64,000 nucleotides of DNA from Streptomyces luteolifulvus (GTDB lineage: Bacteria; Actinomycetota; Actinomycetes; Streptomycetales; Streptomycetaceae), in the NCBI RefSeq assembly GCF_008806595.1, contig NZ_VZRB01000014.1, positions 62,001-126,000 on the forward strand, read 5' to 3'. Made by a program: the position numbers and the translations under genes. Shown here piece after piece: positions 43,301-50,961 of this stretch. Within the stretch, counting starts at the first letter, position 1. Each line of letters opens with the position of its first letter. The notes under the pieces were generated by a model. It was not told where the DNA came from and did no database searches. It saw only the letters and a program-made list of their open reading frames with translations.

Positions 43301-44956
43301 CTGCTCGGATTCCCTGAGGCGGCCGCCGTCGCGCAGTGCCCAGGCCAGGGTGAGTCCGGCCGCGACGGTTGCGGGGTCTTCCTCTCCGCACCATCGAGCC
43401 CTGATGGTGCGCACGGTCTCGAGTTCGCCGATGGCCTCCGTGAACATCCCCGTGTGCGTCTGGTACCAAGCAGTGTGCACAGCGGGTTCCGTGGCAATCC
43501 GGATCAGGTTCGCGTCGGCGACGCCGGCGAGTTCGGCCATGGGCAGCAACAGGCGGGCGGCGGAACCGTGTGGGGCGATCACCGCCCACTTCGGCCAGTG
43601 GACGGGATTTCCGGTGTCAAGTGGGCGGGTGACGCCTTCCATGAGCTCCACGACGAGTCGGAGCCACGGCAGCGGGAGGGCGGCGAAGTCCTCGTGGGCG
43701 CGGCTGGCTTTCCGGACGAGAGGATGAATGGTGATCAGCCTCGGGGGGTCCTCGTCGGACTCCTCGTCGTCCATGTCGGGCGGCGTCTCCAGGGTGATGA
43801 GCTTGAGCCCGTGCAACCCCAGCAGGGCTCTGTTGAGCTCGTCAAGAGTCGCTTCGGGAAAGAGGTCACTGGCGGCGAGCGCGCCCGCGTCGAGCAGTTC
43901 CTCGTAGGGGACGGGAGCCGGGCCGAACGCGCACAGCAGTCGCAGTAACGGGCGTGCCAGACGGACGCCCCGCCGGTGGAGCAGGTCGAGGGAGAGCTCG
44001 AAGGTGCTCAGGATCGCCCTGCGGGTGCGTTGGTCCGGCGGCAGGTCCTCGTCCGGGTCGGACGCCATGACGCCGAGGTGAGCGTCGAGACTGCGGCGGT
44101 AGGCGGCGAAGGTCTTCGGCATCGGCTGCGAACGCAGGGGGACATCGCGCGCGCGTGCCAGATAGGAGCCGGCCAGTTCGAGCGCGAGGGGCAACCCCCC
44201 GAGGTGCTCGGCGAGTTCACGGGCATGTGCCTCATCTCCCGCTCGCCACGCCAGGTCCGTCAGTACGGCCGCGCCGTCCTCCTTGGACAGCGGCTCGACG
44301 CCGGTCTGGTGAACCCATGGTCCCCAGCGGTCGGACAGTGACTCGCGGCTGGTGACGAGCACCGTCCCTAGTGGGTCTGCGGGCTTTCGGAGCCATCCGT
44401 TGCCCTCGGCGGTGCGGGACCCCTCGGCGGCCAGGACGGCGGGATCGTCGATGTTGTCCAGGACCAGCAGCCAGGGGATCGTGAGTCCCCGCAAGTGCCT
44501 CCACAGCACGTCCGCCGGGTGGGGCTTGCCGTGGAAGTCGCTCGGGGTGGCGCCGGCTTCGAACGCGACCGCCCGCAGCGCCGACGACAGGCCCTCCCGG
44601 TCCGCCCCGGACACCCACCAGACTCGGTTCACCGTGCCGGTGTCGGTCAGCCGGTGGGCCACCTCCAAGGCCACGGTCGTCTTGCCGGAGCCGCCCATGC
44701 CCGACAGCAGCCACACCCCGTGCTGGTCCGTGTCACCGGCCACGCGCCGCGCCACCGAGTCGGTGACCTCGGCGACCAGCCGGTCCCGCCCGCGCAGGCG
44801 CCCCGGCGCGACCCTGCGTTCCGGAAGGGCCAGGGACATGCTCGGGGCAGGCTGTGCTGCTGTCGTGGGCCCGATGCTGTTGTAGAAGTGAGAGGAGGTG
44901 AGGTGGATGTCGCCGGCCACGGAGGCTGCGGAGAGTGCGCCATGGGTGGACCGCAC
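40334..44956 (-). CDS. Giant NB-ARC/TPR STAND protein fused to an HExxH peptide-hydroxylase-like domain
   Basis: A 1540-residue protein. Residues 1-50 are a short variable head. The NB-ARC ATPase follows, with Walker A GMGGSGKT at 86-93 and Walker B LLVLDNIDD near 165. A long helical region with TPR-like repeats (about 470-850) comes next, with blocks such as HPYRQSVRTGRARTLAQQGRYEAAE (two repeats) and FGPDHPNTIATRHELATVW. The C-terminal third has HEFQH at 1208-1212 within a segment (SSSDAFGG, HMKLHALLD, YAPWRDDPRPLHGLFQG, FFGVVDFWRR) like the HExxH domain of FxsB-type RiPP systems, proposed as Fe/2-oxoglutarate peptide beta-hydroxylase. GTG start with GGGGAA eight bases upstream. A metalloprotease role for HExxH cannot be excluded. 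Confidence 0.85.
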   Translation of the reverse strand: MRSTHGALSAASVAGDIHLTSSHFYNSIGPTTAAQPAPSMSLALPERRVAPGRLRGRDRLVAEVTDSVARRVAGDTDQHGVWLLSGMGGSGKTTVALEVAHRLTDTGTVNRVWWVSGADREGLSSALRAVAFEAGATPSDFHGKPHPADVLWRHLRGLTIPWLLVLDNIDDPAVLAAEGSRTAEGNGWLRKPADPLGTVLVTSRESLSDRWGPWVHQTGVEPLSKEDGAAVLTDLAWRAGDEAHARELAEHLGGLPLALELAGSYLARARDVPLRSQPMPKTFAAYRRSLDAHLGVMASDPDEDLPPDQRTRRAILSTFELSLDLLHRRGVRLARPLLRLLCAFGPAPVPYEELLDAGALAASDLFPEATLDELNRALLGLHGLKLITLETPPDMDDEESDEDPPRLITIHPLVRKASRAHEDFAALPLPWLRLVVELMEGVTRPLDTGNPVHWPKWAVIAPHGSAARLLLPMAELAGVADANLIRIATEPAVHTAWYQTHTGMFTEAIGELETVRTIRARWCGEEDPATVAAGLTLAWALRDGGRLRESEQWYARLAEATESLPANHPYRQSVRTGRARTLAQQGRYEAAEAELNVVLALRQADPEATERGILRIRADLARLAHSQGRPGEAADDLREVRRRIRDLGSPGDLELLAAGLSLVRALRDAGQATEAERLAEQVVREHRQFLAPDHPDLLVARHERARIRRDHAQDRERLEQVCDEFTDIWRTSERRFGPDHPNTIATRHELATVWYLLGSPDHAAEHFRAALAAGTERLGEHHPNVVICAHNLAGVLAGADAMGGDPPAGTLRGAAPMHDPRQIQDPLRSRPADPTAPEGREHGDELASPALTRLLDRFVRADRTVSDFNSGGGAGYSSGNYTWSSTPWSAYRPRAEEDLFTRPMQPVVLGSAARQALATGEEDRPLIERLRDQQHVARVLALRDLVERAEPLLAGRPDTLPDVEAARNLLIRADRADRQAVAALLLDPSVGRWMSRTLRALCSTTGEPADRLLTGLAHLHSVAAGAAVRAGIGFDLALPLRDGYALLPTLGAADLRAGRGDTAHIKVTGRVGRISRGRTHAPLPHGNAEGRPPWQSVHRVRTAPGFGGLDIALEDLDPYRAPDGPLPPAPRPPSELADWERLIHDAGALLSRIHPQRTNALAKALTVITPRVKAPGGVVSSVSSSDAFGGAVISEPPDGVELAASLVHEFQHMKLHALLDCWPLHDECEEPDGERFYAPWRDDPRPLHGLFQGVFAFFGVVDFWRRVTLIADDRTLRRAQFQLAYWRTQTGDAYTALRFSSRLTEKGREFVRLMGDTTASWTEHPLVPHDIMTLAHEAAAAHRTRWRLHHLRPDPEAVAKLAEAWSRDAQNSTVPPVSVALHPDPDAAPSNTYAALLCRAAADPTAPQGWSASKGEPGSNGNGVDPSDLARLLGSPDKARRFAVEQITRWPHWHESWVRLGLALRRSHATQPVEEPTHTAAAAGALTHRPELVQALHSRISELTGTPPDPALLASWIGAGTVTPDFTDLPRADGVFKTAT

Positions 44957-45015
44957 ATCGAGGTTCCCCGCTCCGGTGGCGGCCGACGGTGGTGGGCTCG
45001 GTTCAGCCGGTCCGG

Positions 45016-45489
45016 TCAGCCCTGGGTCGGCTCCGGCTGTGGAGGGGTGTTGTTGTGCACCTCTCCCTTGACCACGCCGGCCGCGAAACCGCCGTCCCGG
45101 GCATGGATGTTCGCGTTCCCGCCAACGACCATGCTGGAGTCGCCCGCTCGCACAGCGGGCGTCGCTGCTGTCGCGGCGAGGAGTGTGCGCAGCTGCTCGA
45201 CGGCGGCCCGGTCCCGGTCACCGTCGTTCATGTCCTCCAGCACCATTTCGAACCGGGTCCGCCATGCGCTCTGTTCGCTGATCCGGACGTCCGCCTCGTC
45301 GGGTCCACCCGTCCGCAGGGCGTCGGCGGTCCGGTCCAGCCGTTCCAGCTCCCGTTGTTCACGCCCCGAGTCGCCTCGGCCGAACCAGCGTGCCACGGTC
45401 TGCCGCAGCTCCTGCCATGCGTCCGTACCGGCTGCCGCGATCACCGCCGCGCTCCCGGCTGCCGCTAACGTCGCCACCTCGTCGAGCAA
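45016..45489 (-). CDS. Small helical partner protein of the STAND cassette
   Basis: A protein of about 157 residues, 60 bp upstream of the STAND gene and on the same strand. The N-terminal part is Ala-rich and helical (ATLAAAGSAAVIAAAGTDAWQELRQ split), the middle is a charged helix with an acidic/arginine pattern, and the end is a Gly/Asn/His-rich low-complexity tail (MVVGGNANIHARDGG, GEVHNNTPPQPEP). Proteins of this shape regularly precede NB-ARC/TPR genes in Streptomyces. TTG at 45489 with GGGAGG five bases upstream is preferred; a TTG at 45537 has no ribosome site. Role unknown: it may be a sensor, adaptor or substrate of the STAND protein. Confidence 0.65.
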   Translation of the reverse strand: MLDEVATLAAAGSAAVIAAAGTDAWQELRQTVARWFGRGDSGREQRELERLDRTADALRTGGPDEADVRISEQSAWRTRFEMVLEDMNDGDRDRAAVEQLRTLLAATAATPAVRAGDSSMVVGGNANIHARDGGFAAGVVKGEVHNNTPPQPEPTQG

Positions 45490-45720
45490 GACGCCCTCCC
45501 CGCTCCGCGCAATGTGCCCTGGGACAATAATGCCCAACGATCGGCGATCGCGCCGAAGTTGGGCAAACTTGCCATGCCGGCTGTTCCTGGGCGGTGTTGC
45601 TTCGCCGACGATGCCTGCTCGGCTTCAGGCGCTGTGCCGGGTGGTGGCGTTCTCGTGGGTCAGGCCCACGGCGGTCCGCAGTCGGCCGTCCGGACCGCCG
45701 TATGTTCCCCCTGGTCGCGC

Positions 45721-46359
45721 CTACAGGCTCAGCGCATCCTCCGCGTTGCCCACCCACGGAGTCACGGAGTTCTTGTCGGGCGAGACGTACAGACCCGGTG
45801 TTGACGCCTTGAGGGGCGTCTGCTCCAAGTCGGACTCCGTGTTCATGGTCATCGCGATGGAGTCGACGGTCTTGCCCGTGCCGTCGTTCGTGCCGCCCAT
45901 GAGCCCGGCGTACGCCGACTCGCCCGGCGCGAGCTTGAACGCCTCCTCGATGCCGGGGGCCTTGCCCCGCTCCGTGGCCTGCCCGTCCAGATCACCGAAG
46001 GTCACGATCGGGTGGCCCAGTACCCTGCACGCCTTGGAGCTCTTGTTGGTGATCTTCAGCAGGTAGCTGCTGCTCGTCGGCTCCGCCAGGTTCGCGGTGA
46101 ACTTCACGTCGTAGGTGCTGCACGGGAAGACGTCGTAGTCGGGGTCGGTCTCGGGGTCGGTTCCGGGGGAGGACGACGAGCCGTCCTCGCCGCCGGCCGA
46201 GCCCTTGTCCGGGGACGCCGTCGGCGTCGCGGGCTTCGTGGGGCTCGCGGTCGTTCCGCCGGCCCCGCCCGCCGCGTCGTCCTCGGTGGGCCCGCAGGCG
46301 GTCAGGGCCAGTCCGGACACGACGGCGAGGGCGACGGCGAATCTGCGAACAGTGCTCAT
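45721..46359 (-). CDS. DUF4232 lipoprotein
   Basis: A 212-residue exported lipoprotein. The signal ends in a lipobox (LALTAC), followed by a Gly/Ser/Thr/Pro-rich linker of about 60 residues and a DUF4232 beta-sandwich domain (LLKITNKSSKACRVLGHPIV, and GESAYAGLMGG near the end). Two cysteines in the domain (FPCSTYDV and KACRVLG) probably form a disulfide. The ATG at 46359 follows a GGGGGA site. DUF4232 lipoproteins are common on Streptomyces cell surfaces; function is unknown. The 231 bp after the gene up to 45490 contain nothing I can name. Confidence 0.88.
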   Translation of the reverse strand: MSTVRRFAVALAVVSGLALTACGPTEDDAAGGAGGTTASPTKPATPTASPDKGSAGGEDGSSSSPGTDPETDPDYDVFPCSTYDVKFTANLAEPTSSSYLLKITNKSSKACRVLGHPIVTFGDLDGQATERGKAPGIEEAFKLAPGESAYAGLMGGTNDGTGKTVDSIAMTMNTESDLEQTPLKASTPGLYVSPDKNSVTPWVGNAEDALSL

Positions 46360-46556
46360 GGTGATGTCCCCCGAGTGAGTAGTGCGAAGTCGTTGATCGA
46401 GCACAAGCGTCGCTCAGGATCTTCACAGCTTGGTGACGGTGTCTCGTCGAATCGACCACGGTTGGCCAGGCGAGCGTGACGAGGCAACTGGAAGCGGCGC
46501 TTCCTGTGTGCGAGTTTCGGAACGCGGGCATACACCCCGTCACAGGGGGGTGAAAC

Positions 46557-46808
46557 ATGTCTGTTGCGGAGTTGCTGGTCGGCTTGGTGCTGGGCCAGCT
46601 GATGGTGGTCAGTGATGTCCTGCCTCGCTGGGCATGCCCTCCGCCGCTGCTGCCCCCGCCCTTTGCCGGATACGACCGGCAGTGGTTGCCCCGGCCGCCG
46701 TACTGGACTCGAGTCGCCAAGCTGGTCGTGCCGGCGCTGCTGTCACGCAACCACGATGGCCGCCTTCCCTCGGAGCTGCTGAGGGTGGGCTCACCGCGCG
46801 CTGCCTAG
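46557..46808 (+). CDS. Small hypothetical protein
   Basis: An 83-residue open frame preceded by GGGGGG at a good distance (tgaaac) from the ATG. It begins with a hydrophobic helix (VAELLVGLVLGQLMVV) and has a Pro/Trp-rich middle (CPPPLLPPPF, QWLPRPPYW). No family is recognised. The ribosome site is the main support; it could be spurious. Confidence 0.4.
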   Translation: MSVAELLVGLVLGQLMVVSDVLPRWACPPPLLPPPFAGYDRQWLPRPPYWTRVAKLVVPALLSRNHDGRLPSELLRVGSPRAA

Positions 46809-46829
46809 AGGGGCACATCAGCGGGCGCC

Positions 46830-47144
46830 GTGCGTGCCACCCGCCGAACTCCCAGAAAGCCGAGTTGCGTGGTCACGCCCGATCTTTCGGTTGTTCCTGC
46901 GTGGGTTGCTCTGGTTCTCATGGTGGTCACCACGATCGCCACGACGTTGGTTGCACTGACCCGTCTGGTCGCGCGCACCCTGCCGCAGAGGTCCGGTGAC
47001 CGGCTGGAGTGGTGGAAGACCTACCTCGCCTACCGGCTCGAACGCCGCCGCCTGCGTAAGGAGCAGTCTGGTGCGCAGGCGCAGGAAATGGTGGAGGACG
47101 ACGGCTTGTCGGTGCCTGGGGGCGGCGATGGCGGTACGAGATAG
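46830..47144 (+). CDS. Small single-pass membrane protein
   Basis: A protein of up to 104 residues with one transmembrane helix (VPAWVALVLMVVTTIATTLVAL split) followed by a basic, Trp-containing cytoplasmic helix (RLEWWKTYLAYRLERRRLRK). Start is GTG at 46830 or, with less N-terminal tail, GTG at 46869; neither has a strong ribosome site. Similar short membrane proteins occur in Streptomyces but their role is not known to me. The next gene is a cation/proton antiporter 124 bp downstream. Confidence 0.5.
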   Translation: MRATRRTPRKPSCVVTPDLSVVPAWVALVLMVVTTIATTLVALTRLVARTLPQRSGDRLEWWKTYLAYRLERRRLRKEQSGAQAQEMVEDDGLSVPGGGDGGTR

Positions 47145-47268
47145 GGGGCCCACCCCCCGGGCACGTGATCTCCCGAACAGCCGCAATCTCGGCAATCGTG
47201 AGGTATCGATCACATCCCCCTTACTCTTGGCCCGCCCGGGCAACCACGGATCTGGACGGGGAGCGGCG

Positions 47269-48582
47269 ATGAGTGACACCTCATGGGCAGGTGCGGCGGT
47301 GGCCGGGGTCACCGCGGCGTACGCACTGGTCTCGCGGCGGCTTGCGCCCACTCCGCTGACAGCGGCCATCGTGTTCGTGGGCTGCGGGATCGCCCTCGGC
47401 CCGGTGGGTCTGGGCGTGATCGAGCTGGAGCACGAGGGCGGCGGGCTGCTTGCCCTGTTGGAGGCCGCGCTGACCCTGGTCCTGTTCACCGACGCGATGA
47501 GCGTCCGGATGCGGGACATGCGCAGTGGCGGGTTTCTGCCCGGCAGGCTGTTGGGCATCGGGCTGCTGCTGAGCATCGGCTTGGGCTGGCTGCTGGCCTG
47601 GCCGCTGCTGCCGGGACTCACGGTGTGGGAGCTGGCCCTGGTCGGGGCAGTGCTCGCGCCCACCGATGCGGCCCTGGGCAAGAGCGCGATCTCCGACACC
47701 CGGGTTCCGGCGTTGGTCCGCCAAGGGCTGAACGTGGACGGCGGGCTGAACGACGGGATGGTGCTGCCGTTCTTCGTGCTCTTCCTGGCTGCCGTGCCCG
47801 GCACGAGCTACGCCGAGGAAGGGGTGGCCGGGACGTTCTGGCGGGCGCTGGTCCTCAGCACCGCGCTGGGGCTCGGGATCGGCTGGGTGGGCGGCAGGGT
47901 GTTGCAGCGGTCGCGTGCCCGCCAGTGGGTGACGTCGGAGTGGCGGCAGGTCTTCGCGCTCGCCGTCGCGGTGGCGGCGTATGCGCTGGCGGTGGTCACC
48001 CACGGCAGTGGCTTCATCGCGGCCTGGGTGGCGGGGTTCGCCTTCGGGCGGGCGCTGCGCAGCGGCGGGCCGGCCGAGCCCGTGAGCGGTGCGGACCGCA
48101 CCGGGGAGTTCACCGAGAACCTCGGGAACCTGCTGGCCATGGTGGGCCTGCTGATCTTCGGGGCGGTCGTTCTCGGCCCGGCGCTGGAGCATCTGAGTTG
48201 GCGGATCGTGCTCTACGCCGTGCTCAGCCTGACCGTGGTCCGGATGGTCCCGGTGGCGATCGCCCTGCTCGGCAGCGGGCTGCGGCTGCCGACGGTGGCG
48301 TACATCGGCTGGTTCGGGCCGCGGGGCCTGGCCTCGGTCGTGCTCGGCCTCCTCGTCGTCGAGGAGCACGTGGCGGGGGTGGACCTCATCGCGCGGGTCG
48401 TCGGGGTCACCGTGGGACTGAGCGTGCTGCTGCACGGGGTGTCGGCCGTCCCGCTCGCGGGCCGGTACGGCCGCTGGTACCGGCAGTTGGCCGCGCGTGT
48501 CAGTGATCTGCGCGAGAGTACGCCGACGCCCGATGCCATCACCCGACGCCGACTCGTACCCACGGCACCGCCGGAACCGTGA
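47269..48582 (+). CDS. Cation:proton antiporter (CPA1/NhaP type)
   Basis: A 437-residue membrane protein with about twelve predicted helices, of the NhaP/CPA1 family exchanging Na+ or K+ for protons. Family blocks include LVLFTDAMSVR in helix 3, LVGAVLAPTDAALGKSAISD in the region of the transport-site helix, GLNVDGGLNDGMVLPFF with the two conserved acids (NVDGGLND), and YIGWFGPRGLASVVLGLL near the C-terminus. The ATG at 47269 follows GGGGAG. It appears monocistronic. Ion preference cannot be read from the sequence. Confidence 0.92.
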   Translation: MSDTSWAGAAVAGVTAAYALVSRRLAPTPLTAAIVFVGCGIALGPVGLGVIELEHEGGGLLALLEAALTLVLFTDAMSVRMRDMRSGGFLPGRLLGIGLLLSIGLGWLLAWPLLPGLTVWELALVGAVLAPTDAALGKSAISDTRVPALVRQGLNVDGGLNDGMVLPFFVLFLAAVPGTSYAEEGVAGTFWRALVLSTALGLGIGWVGGRVLQRSRARQWVTSEWRQVFALAVAVAAYALAVVTHGSGFIAAWVAGFAFGRALRSGGPAEPVSGADRTGEFTENLGNLLAMVGLLIFGAVVLGPALEHLSWRIVLYAVLSLTVVRMVPVAIALLGSGLRLPTVAYIGWFGPRGLASVVLGLLVVEEHVAGVDLIARVVGVTVGLSVLLHGVSAVPLAGRYGRWYRQLAARVSDLRESTPTPDAITRRRLVPTAPPEP

Positions 48583-48684
48583 CGTCTGAGGCGCCACCTC
48601 CGCCTGGCGTCGGGATCACTCAGGCGGCCGTAAGTGGCCTGTCTTCGCACGCCATGATGCTTCGACCGGCCAGCCAGCCTTCAT

Positions 48685-49215
48685 GACGATCTGTCAGGCG
48701 CCGCCCCTGCGGTCGCCGAGTTCGCCCGGATGCTCGACACGGTCTTCGGCGACGTGTCGCTCACCGCGGTCGAGTCGGTCATGGCCCTGGACGCCGACTT
48801 CTGGTTCGAGTTCGCCGACCCCGAGGCACCCAAGCGCATCCAGTCGAGAGACCTGCGCCCGGACTGGAGGAAGCGCGGCTTCCTCCGCGGCTACTGCGAC
48901 AGCCGGTACACCTTCGGCCGGTACATCTCGCCCCTGAGCCCGAACCGCCCCACCGACGCCGAGGCCCTGTTCGCGCAGAACGCCGTCCTGTACGACCGCC
49001 TGACAGACCCGGCCGAGATGCGCAACCTCGCCGCCGACCCCGCCCTCCGGGGCCTGGTCGACCGCTACCGCGGCGTGCTCGAAGCCCTGATCGACCGCGA
49101 GCTCGGCACCGACACCCGCGCCTGGGTCACCGAGCGCCCCCGCCTGCTCGGCCGGCCCACCTGGCACGGCGACACCGATCAGCCGGCGGCCTCCGCGGCG
49201 GCTTCCGGCGGCTGA
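48685..49215 (+). pseudogene. C-terminal remnant of an arylsulfatase gene
   Basis: About 175 codons matching the end of type I sulfatases: FADPEAPKRIQSRDLRPDW, GFLRGYCDSRYTFGRYISP, and AVLYDRLTDPAEMRNLAADP, followed by a low-complexity tail. The N-terminal catalytic part with the C/S-x-P-x-R formylglycine motif is absent. Homologous-looking sequence extends upstream of the first ATG (48730) to about 48685, so the gene is 5'-truncated rather than a short protein. It lies beside the sulfonate-import genes, suggesting an older sulfur-scavenging locus. Confidence 0.8.
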
Positions 49216-49251
49216 TCGGCGCGCGGGCGGGGAGCAGAACGTAAACGCCGT

Positions 49252-50139
49252 TCAGCGGGTTGCCAGCAGGCCCCGGCTGCGCAGCACCCACCGCTCCAGC
49301 GGGCTGAAGATCAGCAGGTCGATGGCGATGCCGACGAGCAGGATCAGGAAGATGGCCAGGAACACCTGCGACATGCTGGCGTTGTTCCGCCCGTTCTCCA
49401 GCAACTGGCCGAGTCCGACCCCCAGATCGGGCGACGAGGCGATGATCTCGGCGGCCATCAGCGAGCGCCAGGAGAACGCCCAGCCCTGCTTCAGGCCGGC
49501 CAGATAGCCGGGCAGCGCCCCCGGCATCACGATGTGCCGGGCCCCGCGCAGTCCCGTGGCGCCCAGCGTGCGGCCGGCGCGCAGGAGGAGGGGCGGGATC
49601 TGGTCGATGCCCGCGACGAGGCCGTTGGCGACGGACGGGACCGCGCCGAGCAGGATCACGGCGTACATCATCGAGTCGTTGAGGCCCAGCCAGATCACGG
49701 CGGGCGGCACCCAGGCCACGGACGGCAGCGACTGCAGTCCGGACAGGAGGGGGCCGATGGCCGCCCGGACGAACTCCACCCGGGCGACCAGCAGGCCGAG
49801 CGGCGTACCAATGGCCAGCGCCATCAGGAAGCCGAGCAGACCGCGCGAGACGCTGGTCCAGATGTGGTCGAGCAGTGTGCCCTGCAGCCAGGCATCCAGC
49901 ACCTCGTCCCACACCGCGGACGGCGGGGGGAGTTTGTAGGCGGGGGCGACCTCGGCCCACACCAGCAGGAGCCAGACGACCAGCACCAGCGCGACGGCGA
50001 CGACCGGTGGCAGCACCGTGCGTGCCAGGGTTTCACGCAGCGGCGTACGGCCGGTCTGTACCGAGTCGAGTGCGTCGAGACCGGCCTCCAGTCCCGCCGG
50101 CCCCCGCGCGTCCCGGGGCCTGGTGTCAGTGCCGGCCAT
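49252..50139 (-). CDS. ssuC: Aliphatic sulfonate ABC transporter permease
   Basis: A 295-residue permease of the SsuC/TauC class with six predicted helices and the coupling-loop region LRAGRTLGATGLRGARHIVMPGALPG (two blocks). The ATG at 50139 overlaps the preceding ATPase gene by 14 bp, so translation is coupled. With the ATPase and the binding protein it imports alkanesulfonates as a sulfur source. It is the last gene of the operon; the sulfatase remnant ends 36 bp away on the other strand. No FMN-dependent SsuD monooxygenase is in the operon. Confidence 0.9.
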   Translation of the reverse strand: MAGTDTRPRDARGPAGLEAGLDALDSVQTGRTPLRETLARTVLPPVVAVALVLVVWLLLVWAEVAPAYKLPPPSAVWDEVLDAWLQGTLLDHIWTSVSRGLLGFLMALAIGTPLGLLVARVEFVRAAIGPLLSGLQSLPSVAWVPPAVIWLGLNDSMMYAVILLGAVPSVANGLVAGIDQIPPLLLRAGRTLGATGLRGARHIVMPGALPGYLAGLKQGWAFSWRSLMAAEIIASSPDLGVGLGQLLENGRNNASMSQVFLAIFLILLVGIAIDLLIFSPLERWVLRSRGLLATR

Positions 50140-50923
50140 GGCGGCGGATCTCCCCACGCAGTTCCTCGGTGATCTCGACGGACAGCTCGGCGACGGCGCT
50201 GTCCTCGATGCGGCGCGGCTGCGGAATGCCGACGGTCCACTCCTGGGCGATCCGTCCCGGCCGTGAGGCCAGCAGCACCACCCGCTGGGCCAGCCGCACG
50301 GCCTCGCGCACGTTGTGCGTCACGAACAGCACCGACAGCCCCGTCTCGCTCCAGATGCGGGTCAGCTCGTCGTGCAGGACGTCGCGGGTGATCGCGTCCA
50401 GCGCGGCGAACGGCTCGTCCATCAGCAGCAGTCGGCTGTCCTGGGCCAGTGCACGGGCCAATGCGACGCGCTGCCGCATACCGCCCGACAGTTCGTGCAC
50501 TCGCTTGCGGTACGCGCCCTGGAGCCGTACGAGTTCCAGCAGCCGTTCCGCCTCCTGCCGGCGCTCCGGCCCCGCGACCCCGCGCAGTCTCAGGGCGAGT
50601 TCGATGTTCTTGCCCGCGGTCAGCCACGGGAACAGGGCGTGCTCCTGGAACATCAGGGCGGGCCGGCCGTCCGTGCTGATCGTGCCGGTGGACGGCAGGT
50701 CGAGCCCCGCGACCAGGTTGAGCAGGGTGGACTTGCCGCAGCCGGAGGCTCCCAGGAGGGTGACGAACTCGCCCGGTGCGACATCCAGCGTGATGTCGTC
50801 CAGCACGAGCTGCTGTCCGCCGGGCAGGCCCGGAGCGGGGAAGGACTTCGAGACGTGCTCGATACGGGCGGCGTGCGTCACCGCCGTGGCGCCCTCGGCA
50901 GCCTTGGTGAGCGTGGTGGCCAT
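50126..50923 (-). CDS. ssuB: Aliphatic sulfonate ABC transporter ATP-binding protein
   Basis: A 265-residue ATPase of the nitrate/sulfonate/taurine class. Walker A is GASGCGKST, the signature LSGGMRQR, Walker B LLLMDEPF, and the class-typical ALMFQEHALFPWLTAGKNIEL segment is present. The ATG at 50923 has AGGAGGTGA upstream, one of the best ribosome sites in the window. It lies 38 bp after the binding-protein gene. Confidence 0.93.
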   Translation of the reverse strand: MATTLTKAAEGATAVTHAARIEHVSKSFPAPGLPGGQQLVLDDITLDVAPGEFVTLLGASGCGKSTLLNLVAGLDLPSTGTISTDGRPALMFQEHALFPWLTAGKNIELALRLRGVAGPERRQEAERLLELVRLQGAYRKRVHELSGGMRQRVALARALAQDSRLLLMDEPFAALDAITRDVLHDELTRIWSETGLSVLFVTHNVREAVRLAQRVVLLASRPGRIAQEWTVGIPQPRRIEDSAVAELSVEITEELRGEIRRHGRH

Positions 50924-50961
50924 GGTCGTCACCTCCTGGGAACTCAATGGGTGGGGTGTCG

